From positions 49,676,634 through 49,740,633 of the forward strand of contig CM037861.1 in NCBI GenBank assembly GCA_021292105.1: a DNA stretch of 64,000 nt. Direction: 5' to 3'. Source of the stretch: Anadara kagoshimensis. Taxonomy: Eukaryota > Mollusca > Bivalvia > Arcoida > Arcidae. The notes beneath the pieces were generated by a model that worked only from the letters and a program-made list of their open reading frames with translations, was not told the DNA's origin and made no database searches. The position numbers were made by a program, and so were the translations under genes. This document shows, piece after piece, positions 47,895 through 58,234 of this stretch. Every line of letters starts with the position of its first letter. Position 1 is the stretch's first letter.

Positions 47895-48447
47895 GTTTGT
47901 AATCCTGATTTATAATCAGACAAATGGAATAAAACACACTAGATCAATGACACACTACGGCTAAGTCTTTTGATAATGATGAACCTTTGTCTGGTCGATT
48001 CTGACAATGGGAAAGTTTAAGCTTTTACGTATTCGTTTTGCCCTTCCCTTTTTAGTGCTTTTTGGTCAACACGTTTTTAAATTCAAATACAATCGACATC
48101 GATTCATCCTTATAAAAATGCGTGGATCAATGTCACGAAAAAGGCTTGTGTTGAGTCTGTAATAGATACGAAAACTATTGTGTACCAACTGGCAATTTTA
48201 TCTACTGCAGAAAAGTATTATTCTTCAAGCGACTAATTAAGACATTGTTGGAATAAGCCCAGCTGATATGTCATCAACCACAGCTTTAGGGCGTGCCCGC
48301 CACCGATTCAACACAACGTTTTCAATCGATGTGCAATGAAAGATGCAACTACTAATGCATTCTTTTTTTTCCAATGTGTCTCTTCGAAGTAAAGGCGATA
48401 ACAATATGTTAACCTCATGGTTTATATTTTTATGTTGTATAGTTTTT
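47895..48447 (+). repeat. Ancestral duplicated unit 1, left segment
   Basis: Homologous to 52095-53430. Interrupted at 48448 by the AGCTCACC element and continued at 50331-50740. It lacks the 60-bp minisatellite and the hairpin element present in unit 2. Confidence 0.85.
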
Positions 48448-48494
48448 AGCTCACCTAAGCCAAAGGCTCAGATGAGCTATTGCAATCTATCACC

Positions 48495-48540
48495 GTCCGT
48501 CGTGCGTCGTCCGTCGTGCGTCGTCCGTCGTGCGTCGTGT
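48495..48540. repeat. Short CGTCGTCCGTCGTG tandem repeat
   Basis: CGTCCGTCGTGCGT-type units of about 15 bp repeated about three times inside the left part of the AGCTCACC element. Confidence 0.85.
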
Positions 48541-48950
48541 ATAAACTTTACATTTTAATCTTCTCCTCCAAAACTACTGGGCCATATTTGATGAAACTTG
48601 GTGACTATCATGCCTAGGTAACAGCCTTTCAAAATTGTGTTCGGGGTTTGGCCACGCCCAACAAGATGGCCGCTGTTACTAAAAATAGCAAAAAGACAAA
48701 AAAATCTTCTTCTCTGAAACCAAAAGGCGCAGGCAAATTTTAATTGGATATTTGGATTCAGCATACCTGGGAACATTAAAATTGTGTTTTTCATGAAAAT
48801 TAGACGAAAAATAGGTTACGCGTTTTTTTGCGTAATGTTACGTAATTTTTAAAATGAGACATTTATTGTTATAACTTCATAATGGCTAAAGATAATTGTA
48901 TGGAGTTTTCACTGTTGGTCTTGTCTTGCAATTTTCTTCCAATTGATGTC

Positions 48951-50095
48951 AAGGTCGAAGGTCAAGGTCATGTCCCAGTTTTTGACCTTTGATAAAAAAT
49001 GCTATTTTTTTAACATTTCTTGTGATAATGGCATAGGATTTTCATTATTTGTAGGTATTGACATGACGATCATTTTGATACATAGATCAGGGTCATGGGT
49101 TCAAAGGTCAAGGTCACAGATGTCCAAGAATACCAAAATAGTTAATTATCTGCAAAACTATGAATTTTTTGTATAGGCATGTATATCAGAATATTGTAGG
49201 TAATGGCACAATGGTCATTTTGATATATGAATAAAGGTCATGGGTTCAAAGGTCAAGGTCACAGATGTAAACAAGTACTGAAATGGTTAATTATCTCAAA
49301 AACTATAAACTTTTTGTATAGGCATGTATATTAGAATATTGTAGGTATTGGCCTAACGATCATTTTGATATATGAATGAAGGTCATAGGTTCAAGGGTCA
49401 AGGTCATAGAATTAAACGAATACTTAAATGGTTAATTATCTCAAAAACTATAACTTTTTTGTATAGGCATGTATATTTGAATATTGTAGATATTGGCCTA
49501 ACGATTATTTTGATATATGAATGAAGGTCATAGGTTCAAAGGTCAAGGTCATAGCTGCGAACGAATATTTAAATGGTTAATTATCTCAAAAACTATAATC
49601 TTTTTGTATAGGCATGTATATTAGAATATTGTAGGCATTTGCACAACGATCATTTTGATATATGAATGAAGTTCATAGGTTTAAAGGTCAAGGTCAAAGA
49701 TGCAAACTAATACTTAAATGGTTAATTATCTCAGAAACTATAAATTTTTTGTATAGGCATGTATATTAGAATATTGTAGGTATTGGCCTAATGATCATTT
49801 TAATATATGAATGAAGGTCATAGGTTCAAAGGTCAAGGTCATAGATGCAAATGAATACTTAAACAGTTAATTATCTCAGAAACTATAAACTTTTTGTATA
49901 GGCATGTATATTGGAATAAGGTATGTATTGGCCTAACGATCATTTTGATATATGAATGAAGGTCATAGGTTCAAAGGTCAAGGTCATAGACGCGAACGAA
50001 TACTGAAATGGTTAATTATCTTAAAAACTATAAACTCTTTGTAAAGGCATGTATATTGGAATATTGTAGGTATTGGCCTAATGCACATTTTTATA
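48951..50095. repeat. 145-bp tandem array, about eight units
   Basis: GGTCATGGGTTCAAAGG-type starts occur at 49091, 49236, 49381, 49526, 49671, 49816 and 49961, a constant 145 bp, with a decayed unit at each end. Each unit holds AAAGGTCAAGGTCA, two adjacent AGGTCA hexamers, and the phrase TTAATTATCTCAAAAACTAT. Confidence 0.95.
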
Positions 50096-50330
50096 TACAA
50101 ATGTTTTAGCTGTTTATAAATAATATATTGTAGCTAGACTTTAAATATGTTATATATAGCATACTTATATAATAATTATTATAATTAATTTGCAAAAATA
50201 CTTGCATATTATTGGCCCTTACTGCTGAAAATTTTGATATTCTCTTTTTTTAATGTCATTGACCATTGAACCTCTGCATAAGATATGTACTCTTCCTCAG
50301 GTGAGCGTTAAGGCCCATGGGCCTCTTGTT

Positions 50331-50740
50331 TTAATCGTGATTTATTGTGTCTTTGTAAAGGTAAATGTCAAATATATATTTCCCCTTCTAGAACTTCACT
50401 TCAAGAGCAGAATACATTGTCTAGGACATTTGTCTGGTAAAACTAACATATCAAGACCAAATGATTGTTTTCTACCACATATCGAAGTTCGCATGAACGC
50501 GCGTATACATTTAAATGAACGACAGATAGAGAAAAGTGTCAATTTCGTTATTATATTGAAACAGTAGATTCTTAGACAGTTAACAATCGAATGAGCCTTT
50601 CTTTACGCTGTACTTAATCTAAGAGCACTTTTTATATTACATCAGTAGGATGTTATTAAATTTCGTAATAATTTTTCGCTACTATATATTTTTTTAGAAT
50701 AAATTGCTTGTTTAAATGATAAATCGTGATTTTTATCTTA
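50331..50740 (+). repeat. Ancestral duplicated unit 1, continuation
   Basis: Matches 53435-53842. A shared frame (hydrophobic, containing IVIYCVFVKVNVKYIF) is open across the join in both units, with an in-frame 6-base indel but a 2-base frameshift in unit 2. I do not call it a gene. Confidence 0.8.
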
Positions 50741-50754
50741 TTACATAATATACC

Positions 50755-50960
50755 CAGAGGCGGATCCAGAGTTTTAGAAAGAGGAGGGCGTATAATGTGA
50801 GAGCCGAAGGATCGAACCTTCTAGGGGGTCTTGGGGCATGCTCCCCCTGAAAATTTAGAAAAAATAGCGCAAAAATCCTGCATTCTAGTGCAATCTGAGC
50901 TGCATCAAAGAGGAAAAAATCTTTTATTCAAAATGCCTGTATCATAGTATGAAAAGTATG
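50755..50960. mobile_element. hAT-like terminal fragment (CAGAGGCGGATCCAG)
   Basis: CCAGAGGCGGATCCAGAG followed by GGAGGGCG and GGGGCATGCTCCCCCTGAAA resembles a common hAT-type terminus. The right end is not identifiable, so it is a fragment. Part of a 490-bp insertion into unit 1 between ATCT and GATTCTG. Confidence 0.5.
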
Positions 50961-51009
50961 AATGAAAATGAACAATATGTATTATTACCAACATAAAAGG
51001 GGGGTCACT

Positions 51010-51231
51010 GATACCAGTTTTAATTTTACATCACTAGACGACCGTTTCGGAATATAATTCCTCATCAGTAGTGTTTGGGCCAAAATTATGAAACCAAAAT
51101 TATTTTGAAGATGTTGAAAAGCTACCCAAAGGACCAAAATATATTTTACCAAATTAAGCTAAGAAAATACTTTGCATGAGGAAGTATACCTTAGCTTTTA
51201 AGAAATTTCAAATTTTACCTTGCAGGAAATT
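51010..51231 (-). mobile_element. Hammerhead element, single-motif copy
   Basis: Leader ATACCAGTTTTAATTTTACA, motif, and body to TTGCAGGAAATTT, where it joins GATTCTGTTGATAAAAGTAG of the duplicated unit. On the minus strand it is therefore 5' truncated. Unit 2 has the uninterrupted site at about 53842. Confidence 0.8.
51030..51075 (-). ncRNA. Hammerhead ribozyme, intact core
   Basis: Minus strand: stem I CACTA/TAGTG (5 bp), CTGATGAG, stem II GGAAT/ATTCC with loop TAT, GAAAC, loop GGTC and GTC triplet. The stem II loop differs from the 19766 copy (TAT versus TGT) and stem III is ACGGTCGT. Confidence 0.75.
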
Positions 51232-52094
51232 TGATTCTGTTGATAAAAGTAGAATGTATTGACCATGAAATACTCATTTTTCTTCTCTATGTTGTTTTTA
51301 ACAATAAGTCACAACTTAGAGCATAAAACTTTAAAGCGTATTTAAATGGAATGAACATAGATCGCTATCCCTATTCTAAGTTTTTACAGTATACAATAAA
51401 ACAACATGCTAATCTATGTCCAAATCACAATCCCAAAGGAAAGTAAAAACTTTGAAACTGACACATTAGGTTGTTAAACACGTGAACTTCCACCAGGGAA
51501 GTGAGGCCGGTTGCTCTTGAAAGGTAAGCACTTCTTGTTTAGCCGGCTACAACCGCCACACGTGTAATCAAACCTGAATAAAAAAGAACATAGAACTATA
51601 GGACGTCAAATATATCCAGGGCAATTCTGAAAACAATACTTTGAATACGGCCAATAAGGCAATGAGGACTCAAAACATTATTTCTATATATTAGACGCCC
51701 ATTCAAAGTCGGGAAGGGGTTGAATGTTGAATGCGCTCATAGCCAAGGAAATTGGGTCATTTTATTTATTACGATATAACACCAGTTATAATTTCCAACA
51801 TGTTTCCTTCATACTACACGCACATCTTTTCAGAAAGCAATTAGGTTTTTGTATAATACCGGAATGTTTATATTTATAAATGTTTAGTTTTTTTGTTCTT
51901 CTCACTGCTTTTGCTTTGTTGCGTCAACACTTGCTTTTGATGTATATAAGTATATGTTATTTAAGGCAAGTTTTTGTATTTTGTATTAAAGGTTTAGACT
52001 GCAATGTACATTTTAGGAAGCTGGCGAATTCTGTGCGAACACAAAAATACATGTATGGTTCCTTTTTTGCTGTTAAACTTTCAATTGGTCTGTA
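51232..52094 (+). repeat. Duplicated segment C, copy 1
   Basis: Homologous to 53843-54700 throughout. Contains a minus-strand Penelope-like 3' end (51390-51670) that predates the duplication, because both copies carry it. Confidence 0.85.
51390..51670 (-). mobile_element. Penelope-like 3' end (in segment C, copy 1)
   Basis: Tail AAATCACAATCCCAAAGGAA to CACGTGAACTTCCACCAGGG and RT C-terminal remains. The tail hairpin has GTGCT opposite AGCAA, one pair lost. Confidence 0.8.
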
Positions 52095-52203
52095 CTTTAT
52101 GTAATCGTGATTTATGATCAGACAAATCCAATACAAAATACTAGATCAATGAAACACAACTGCTATGTCTTGTGATAATTATATAAAGTCACAGATGAAC
52201 CAA

Positions 52204-52545
52204 TGTGTTACCTCCAATGTTTGGCTGGCGTTTTAACCGTTTAAATGAATTGGAAATTCCATCGTGTTACCTCGAATGTTTGGCTGGCGTTTAAACCGTT
52301 TAAAATTAATGGGAAATTCCATTGTGTTACCGCCAAGGTTTGGCCGGCGTTTAAACCGTTTAAAATTAATGGGAAATTCCATTGTGTTACCGCCAAGGTT
52401 TGGCTGGCGTTTAAACCGTTTAAAATTAATGGGAAATTCCATCGTGTCACCTCCAATGTTTGGCCGGCGTTTAAACCGTTTAAAATTAATGGGAAATTCC
52501 ATTGTGTTACCGCCAAGGTTTGGCTGGCGTTAAAACCGTTTTTAA
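52204..52545. repeat. 60-bp minisatellite with repeated GGGAAATTCC
   Basis: Six units of GTGTTACCTCCAATGTTTGG, CTGGCGTTTAAACCGTTT, AAAATTAATGGGAAATTCCA. GGGAAATTCC occurs at 52311, 52371, 52431 and 52491 (10 bp each) and as TGGAAATTCC at 52251. It matches the NF-kappaB/Rel consensus GGGRNWYYCC. Because 60 is a multiple of 3, several frames stay open on both strands; these are not genes. Confidence 0.95.
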
Positions 52546-52707
52546 ATTAATAAGATTTTTTTTATCTTATACTTCCCTTTTAGTGCTCTGGGGTCAACAC
52601 GTTTTCAAATTTAAATACAATCGACATCGATTCATCCTAATAAAAATGCGTGCAACAATGTCACGAAAACAGTATTGTGTTGAGTATGTAATAGATACAA
52701 AAACTAT

Positions 52708-53153
52708 TATTATACCTCATTAGAAAAATACGATGCTATCTGTAATTTGATTGGATCGTTGGATCATGTGATCAGGGTGGAGAAAACATCGTGTATCCCT
52801 CTGCAAAACATCATATCCCACCTCTTCAGAACACACCGTGACGTCACAATGGTATGCCGTCATCGATGGAGAATCGGTCTTGACGTTCTAGCGTTTGCCT
52901 CCGATGAGTTCCGATAGGAAAAAAACAATGAATCGGCGAAGGATTGATGTTTTCAGACTGTCTTTTTTTAAAAATATTTTCTTTCTTTCTGTTTTTCTTA
53001 TTGCCATGGTTATCTTTCGGTATAATAAACAATTTATTGCCTTTGTGTGAGGGAGATATGAACATTTGTTCACCCTTAACAAGTCACAAATATGACTCGT
53101 TGCGGGTGAACAAATGTTCATATCTCCCTCACACAAAGGCAATAAATGTATAT
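52708..53153 (+). mobile_element. Hairpin-tipped element H5, borders fixed by an empty site
   Basis: Unit 1 reads AAAACTATT joined to GTGTACCAACTGG. Here 445 bp intervene, starting ATTATACCTCATTAG and ending AGGCAATAAATGTA. TATT flanks both sides and may be a target duplication. The end is a perfect 44-bp inverted repeat (53032-53075 and 53104-53147) with a 28-nt loop that folds further. TTTCGGTATAATAAAC lies just before the hairpin, and CCGTGACGTCAC is at about 52840. Confidence 0.85.
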
Positions 53154-53842
53154 TGTATACCAACTGGCAATTTTATCTACTGTAGAAAATTAATATTCTT
53201 CAAGCGACTAATTAAGACATTGTTGTAATAAGCCCAGCTGATGCACAGAGAATATGGCATCAACCACAGTTTTAGGGCGTGCCCGCCACGAATTCAATAC
53301 AGCGTTTTCAGTCGATGTGTAATGAAAGATGCAACTAGTTATGTATTCTTTTTTTCCAATGTGTCTCTTCGAAGTAAAGGCGATATTGATAACAATATGT
53401 TAACCTCATGGTTTATATTTTTATGTTGTATAGTTTTTTTAATCGTGATTTATTGTGTCTTTGTAAAGGTAAATGTCAAATATATATTCTTCCTTCTAGA
53501 ACTTCACTTCAAGAGCAGAATACATTGTCTAGGACATTTGTCTGATAAAACTAAATCATATCAAGACCAAATGATTGTTTTCTACTACATATCAAAGTTC
53601 GCATGAACGCGCGTATACATTTAAATGAACGACAGATAGAGAAAAGTGTCAATTTCGTTATTATATTAAAACAGTAGTATTTTCAGACAGTTTACAACCG
53701 AATGAACCTTTCGTTTACGCTGTACCTAATCGGAGAGCACTTTTTATATTACATCAGTAGGATGTTATTAGATTTCGTAATAATTTTGCTACTATTTCTT
53801 GGAATAAATTGCTTGTTTAAATGATAAATCGTGATTTTTATC

Positions 53843-54700
53843 TGATTCTGTTTATAATAGTAGAATGTATTGACCATGGAATACTAATTTTTCTTCTCTA
53901 TGTGGTTTTTAACAAAAAGTCACAACTTCAAGCATCAAACCTTGAAACGTATTTAAATGATATAAAACATAGATCTTTATCGATATTCTAATTTAAAAAA
54001 AGAAGTTCTTACAGTATACAATAAAAAACAAACATGCTAATCTATGTCCAAATCACAATCCCAAAGGAAAATAAAAACTTTGAAACTGACACATTAAGTT
54101 GTTAAACATGTGAACTTCCATCAGGGAAGTGAGACCGGTTGCTCTTGAAAGTTAAGCACTTCTTGTTTAGCCAGCTATAACCGCCACACTTGTAATCAAA
54201 CCTGAGTGAAAAAGAACATAGAACTATATGACGTCAAATATATCCAGGGCAATTCTGAACACAATACTTTGATGACGGCCAATAAGGCAATGAGGATTCA
54301 AAACAATATGTCAATATATTAGACGCCCATCCAAAGTCGGGAAGGGAGTTGAATGCGCTCATTACAATGTAGCATAAGAGAAGGAAATTGTGTCATTTTA
54401 ATTTTTTATGTTAAAACACCAGTTATAATTTCCAACAGCTTACGACCAAATGTTTCCTTCATACTTCACGCATATTTTTTAAGAAAGCAATTAGGTTTTT
54501 GTATAATACCGTAATGTTTATATTTATAATTGTTTAGTTTTTTGTTCTTCTCAGTGCTTTTGCTTTGTTGCGTCAACACTTGTTCTTGATGTATCCATGT
54601 ATAAGTTATTTAAGGCAGGTTTTTTTGTATTTTTTTATCAAAGGTATAGACTGCAAAGTACATTTAAGGAAGCTGGTAAATTTTGTGCAAACACACACAT
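53843..54700 (+). repeat. Duplicated segment C, copy 2
   Basis: Homologous to 51232-52094, including the minus-strand Penelope-like 3' end at 54020-54320 (ATCACAATCCCAAAGGAAAA, CATGTGAACTTCCATCAGGG). Confidence 0.85.
54020..54320 (-). mobile_element. Penelope-like 3' end (in segment C, copy 2)
   Basis: Duplicate, not an independent insertion, of the copy at 51390-51670. Confidence 0.8.
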
Positions 54701-54849
54701 ACATGTATATATAATGGATTCTAGACTAATGATATCAATCATATGTAGGACCATATCATGAGTGTGTAGTCTCCCTTTCATAAAGAAATTATAATATGAA
54801 TATTCTGTATGTCATGCTGGTTGAATAGAGTAATGGTATTTACTTTCCC

Positions 54850-55148
54850 AGTCAAGAATATTTCACTTATATTGAGACGTCGTCAGCTATAAGCAAAGGT
54901 GCAAAACCTTTGCCTGAATTGCGCTGATGGCATTATACAGCAGGATTTTTTTATCGTGCCACGCCTACCGTGGCACGGGATCTCATTTATTTTAAGTTCC
55001 CATCCGAAAGAACCGCGACTTTTATTTCGTAATACCGATTGGTACAGTCGCTGCCCACTTTTAAGTCTTGGATCAGACCAGGACAGGAACCGAAAACCTC
55101 CCACATACGGAGCGAGCACTCTTCCAACTGAGCTACCGCAGTTGTGTC
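54850..55148 (-). mobile_element. SINE family 2, most complete copy
   Basis: On the minus strand the head GCGGTAGCTCAGTTGGAAGA (A box) is followed by a weakened B box (GGTTTTCGGTTCCTGTCC), then the body AAGACTTAAAAGTGGGCAGC, TGCCACGGTAGGCGTGGCAC and the segment TATAGCTGACGACGTCTCAA. It ends near CTTGACTGGGAA, just short of the usual GACGTTAAACACC tail. Confidence 0.8.
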
Positions 55149-55514
55149 ATGCTTGTTGAGACAATATTTTAAATCCATACTTCTATAAACACGATTGGAA
55201 TCAAACTAGTAGATTAGCAAATAATACCGATTGTATTAATGTTTTGAGAGATGAGTATTTGTGGTCTAATGAGTTGAGACAGGGAGCACTGAGCTTTTAA
55301 AAATCAATACATTTTAAGCAATCACTTTGTCATTATATGGCAATGCCGGCTTAATTGAAAGAACTTTGCTTATAAGTGATAATTGAGTACAGCAAATTTA
55401 GCTTTTCTCATATTAGCTTTCCTCATCAATCATGACTTAAGCACTAAATATATTTCATTAAATGTAAAAGATGTAATGTTAACATTTTTAAGATGTTTAA
55501 ATAACTTAAATTTT

Positions 55515-55700
55515 ACATTTATTGTCCTTGAATGAGGAACATATGAATATTTGTTAGCACTAAGGAAATCTAGGGCCTACTAAGGGTGAACATATCTTTC
55601 TGGGAGCCTCATGGGTAATAAATCATTTATTAAACCGAAATTAAAATAATCGAGGTAAAAAGGTGAAGAAAAGGAAAAGAAAGATTACAAAAAAGATTCT
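55515..55700 (-). mobile_element. Hairpin-tipped element H6, decayed relative of H5
   Basis: TTTATTGTCCTTGAATGAGG and ACATATGAATATTTGTTAGC correspond to the left arm of H5, and AAGGGTGAACATATC to GGGTAATAAAT corresponds to the right arm. TTTATTAAACCGAAA follows, the family's flank in reverse orientation. Arms are no longer complementary along their length. Confidence 0.6.
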
Positions 55701-55710
55701 TTATATATTT

Positions 55711-55826
55711 GCCTCACTTCCTTGGTGAAAGTTCACGTGTCTAACCTAACTTGTCAGTTCCAAAGTTTTTACTTTGCTTCAAGATTTTGATTCGGACATG
55801 GATTAGTATGTTTGTTTTTGATTAGT
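55711..55826 (+). mobile_element. Penelope-like 3' tail, short
   Basis: TGCCTCACTTCCTTGGTGAA to TATGTTTGTTTTTGATTA: only the last 115 bp of the family. Confidence 0.8.
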
Positions 55827-55987
55827 TATGTGATCAAGTGATCCTCTTTTGCTTATTAATGTCATACTTCGAACAAAATGGAATTGTACTAACCTAGATA
55901 TATATCTGACCAGTAGCTTTTGAATCTAAAATCAAAATTGGTGAATACACACGTTCGATAGCACATACACATTGCGCTTTGTCATAA

Positions 55988-56175
55988 CATAATCAAAAAC
56001 AAACACATTAATCCATATCCGAATCACAATCCAGAAGCAAACTAAAAACTTTGGAACTGACAAGTTAGGTTATACACGTGAACTTCCACCAGGGAAGTGA
56101 AGCCGGGTGCTACGGGAGAATAAGCACCTCCTGTTTAGCTAGCTACACCCGCCACGTGTGTAATCAAAATCATAA
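55988..56175 (-). mobile_element. Penelope-like 3' tail, inverse of its neighbour
   Basis: AATCAAAAACAAACACATTA through ACACGTGAACTTCCACCAGG to GCTACACCCGCCACGTGTGT. Both tail hairpins (GGTGCT/AGCACC and ACTTCC/GGAAGT) are perfect. It faces the plus copy 160 bp away, 3' end to 3' end. Confidence 0.85.
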
Positions 56176-56948
56176 CCTATTTGTCAGATGAACTATAAAA
56201 TGCTTGTTGCTTGAAGGATTTGACATGATATATAAGTGATTTAAGGCTACAGGTGTATGTTACATTTTTCAATCTGTCAAAAGAATGTTCTATGTCAGAT
56301 TACTGTTAGGGTTTTACACGGAATAACAATAAATATGTAATCAAACTTGCTTTACAATGCAAAACATGTATTATATATTTGTAAAAACAATAAATCTCTG
56401 TCATACTTTACTACTTACTGAAACTACTTATACAAGATAACGTTTCATTTTATCCCTTTTGTGGTTTATCAAATCTGGAAGCCAATATTTAAATTCAAAG
56501 ATCCATAGAAAATAATACCACAAAAACCCATATTTTATGACAAAAACTTCAATTTCGAATGAAGTATTTAATTTTTCCGCACGTTATGCCGCTGAATTGA
56601 AGACAATACTAGTATTTAAATTCAGAGACCCCAGAAAAACAATGCAACAAAATCATCATATTGTATCTGATAAGCTTCAATTCCAAATGTATTGTTTTAT
56701 TTTTGTACACGTTTCATTATTTGCGATATAAAGTTCACACCTTTTTGCAGTTTATTTTTCCTACGATATAAAGTTTACATGTTTGTAGATGTTATGTTGT
56801 CTTCTACGCATGCATACGCATACACCCGCTTGCGCATACACACTGTGCTATGCCATAAGCGTAGATGTCATTTTTGTCAAATGAATGCTTGTAAATGCTT
56901 TGTCAATGAATTTATGTTTGCAAAGACGATACTTGGCATTTAGGGTAA
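56176..56948. other. No gene recognised
   Basis: AT-rich. The frame at 56537-56731 is not supported by splice or family evidence. Confidence 0.45.
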
Positions 56949-58050
56949 AGGTCTGAATTTGAATCCATGAAAATACATCTAATAGTAATAGCATACAAAA
57001 GAAAAAATGAATTTGATTTCCACAATGTTTGTTGGAGCATTTATGATAACGGAATTATACAATACTTGGCATTTAGGGAACTTGTTACAATGGGGGCAAT
57101 CACCTTTGGTCGGCATGTTTTAAAGGTAAACGTACAATGACGTTTTTGCTAAAAAACGATTACTTACTTCACAAAAATTGTATTTTAGATTTATTTACTT
57201 GCTTATTTATATTTGCTGGATACAACGGATATTTTTTACTTTACAGACATCTGGTGTCCTACGTGTCATGCATTATACATAGAATATTCTTGAAAACAAA
57301 GCGAGTTATCGAACTTGCATTACTGTCGTAGTTCGAATCCTGCACGAAATGCCTTTGCTATTACGGCAAAAACTGCTGTTATTGCTTTTAATCAATCAAG
57401 ACTTAGAATTTTTATTTGCATTTTTGTTACTTTATTTTAGTAAATTTTAATTAAAGTAATGCCAAGCCTCAATTTATCAATTTTTCGTTTCGTTAAATAA
57501 TCCAAAATTACTAACAAAATAATTATAAAGTGACAGAATCATCATAATTTGCTTTTGAATGCTAATAATTTTGATTTAATATCTTGTATACATTAAGGGA
57601 TTTCATCGTGGCCAACAAGGAAGACATATCCATGGTATAGTGAGTCCCGAAACAGCGGCTACCTTTTAGCTTCGTATGTCGTAAATATAGATACGAACGC
57701 TGATGGGAACTTGAAATGATAGAAAAAAAATCAAAGTAAGCAACAAGAATGTGCGTTGTTTAAGCTTTTTATGTCGTATGAGTTTTACTATATGATTATC
57801 ATTATGTTTCGTAGTTTTACTAATGCCCTTTGCTGTGATTGATCACTGAATGTTATAACAAATGTTTTTGATATGTGATATCTCAAAACCTTGAAACGAT
57901 CATCTTAAGATGTTATATTTCTGTCTAAAAATTAAAAGGTCTGAATTTGAATCCATGAAAATACATCTAATAGTAATAGCTGGTGCCCATACAAAAGAAG
58001 AAATGGATTTGATTTCCACAATATTTGTTGGAGCATTCATGATAACGGAG
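56949..58050 (+). repeat. Direct repeat pair (56949-57055 and 57938-58050)
   Basis: Both start AGGTCTGAATTTGAATCCAT and end near ATGATAACGGA. The second is open for 63 codons from 57910 (KIHLIVIAGAHTKEEMDLIS), while the first has an 8-base deletion that breaks the frame. An AAAAG acceptor-like end precedes both. A decayed coding segment is possible. Confidence 0.6.
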
Positions 58051-58234
58051 TTCATTCTGAATCGGCCGCCTAATACTGCAACATTAAAACCGGTTAAATG
58101 ATAATACAGTACAACTTATATCTTTTTTATGCATATTTTTTTCAAACATTTTGCATAATATATTAAGACAGAGACACCACTCACTCACCAACACGTTCAG
58201 CATTCATACTTGGTTTTGCATTCTACACATTATC

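Larger units (their letters stand above)
48448..50330 (+). mobile_element. AGCTCACC...GGCCCATGGGCC element, 1.88 kb
   Basis: Starts AGCTCACCTAAGCCAAAGGC and ends CTCAGGTGAGCG, GGCCCATGGGCC, CTCTTGTT. GCTCACCT and AGGTGAGC are inverted. The first 30 bases can fold (AGCTCA/TGAGCT with AGCC/GGCT inside), and a 12-bp palindrome lies 6 bases from the right end. The uninterrupted counterpart at 53430-53440 (TAG, seven T, AATCG) marks insertion into a T-run. A Helitron-like 3' end is conceivable but the CTRR end is absent. The interior is non-coding, with a 145-bp tandem array. I associate such ends with very abundant bivalve repeats. Confidence 0.85.
52095..53842 (+). repeat. Ancestral duplicated unit 2
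   Basis: Counterpart of 47895-48447 plus 50331-50740. It lacks the AGCTCACC element (clean join at 53437) but carries a 60-bp minisatellite (52204-52545) and a 445-bp hairpin element (52708-53153) absent from unit 1. Confidence 0.85.

Noticed and set aside
48495-48540. Possible CRISPR-like short repeats (CGTCGTCCGTCGTG)
   Set aside because: Contiguous tandem units without spacers, in a eukaryotic element.
48448-50330. Helitron assignment for the AGCTCACC element
   Set aside because: A palindrome lies near one end, but the 5' TC and 3' CTRR ends and an A/T insertion junction are not seen.
52233-52550. Four overlapping 89-101-codon frames on both strands
   Set aside because: They result from a 60-bp tandem repeat whose period is a multiple of three; all frames without a stop in one unit stay open.
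53241-53606. 121-codon hydrophobic frame
   Set aside because: The counterpart in unit 1 is broken by an element insertion and differs by a frameshift; no signal of selection.
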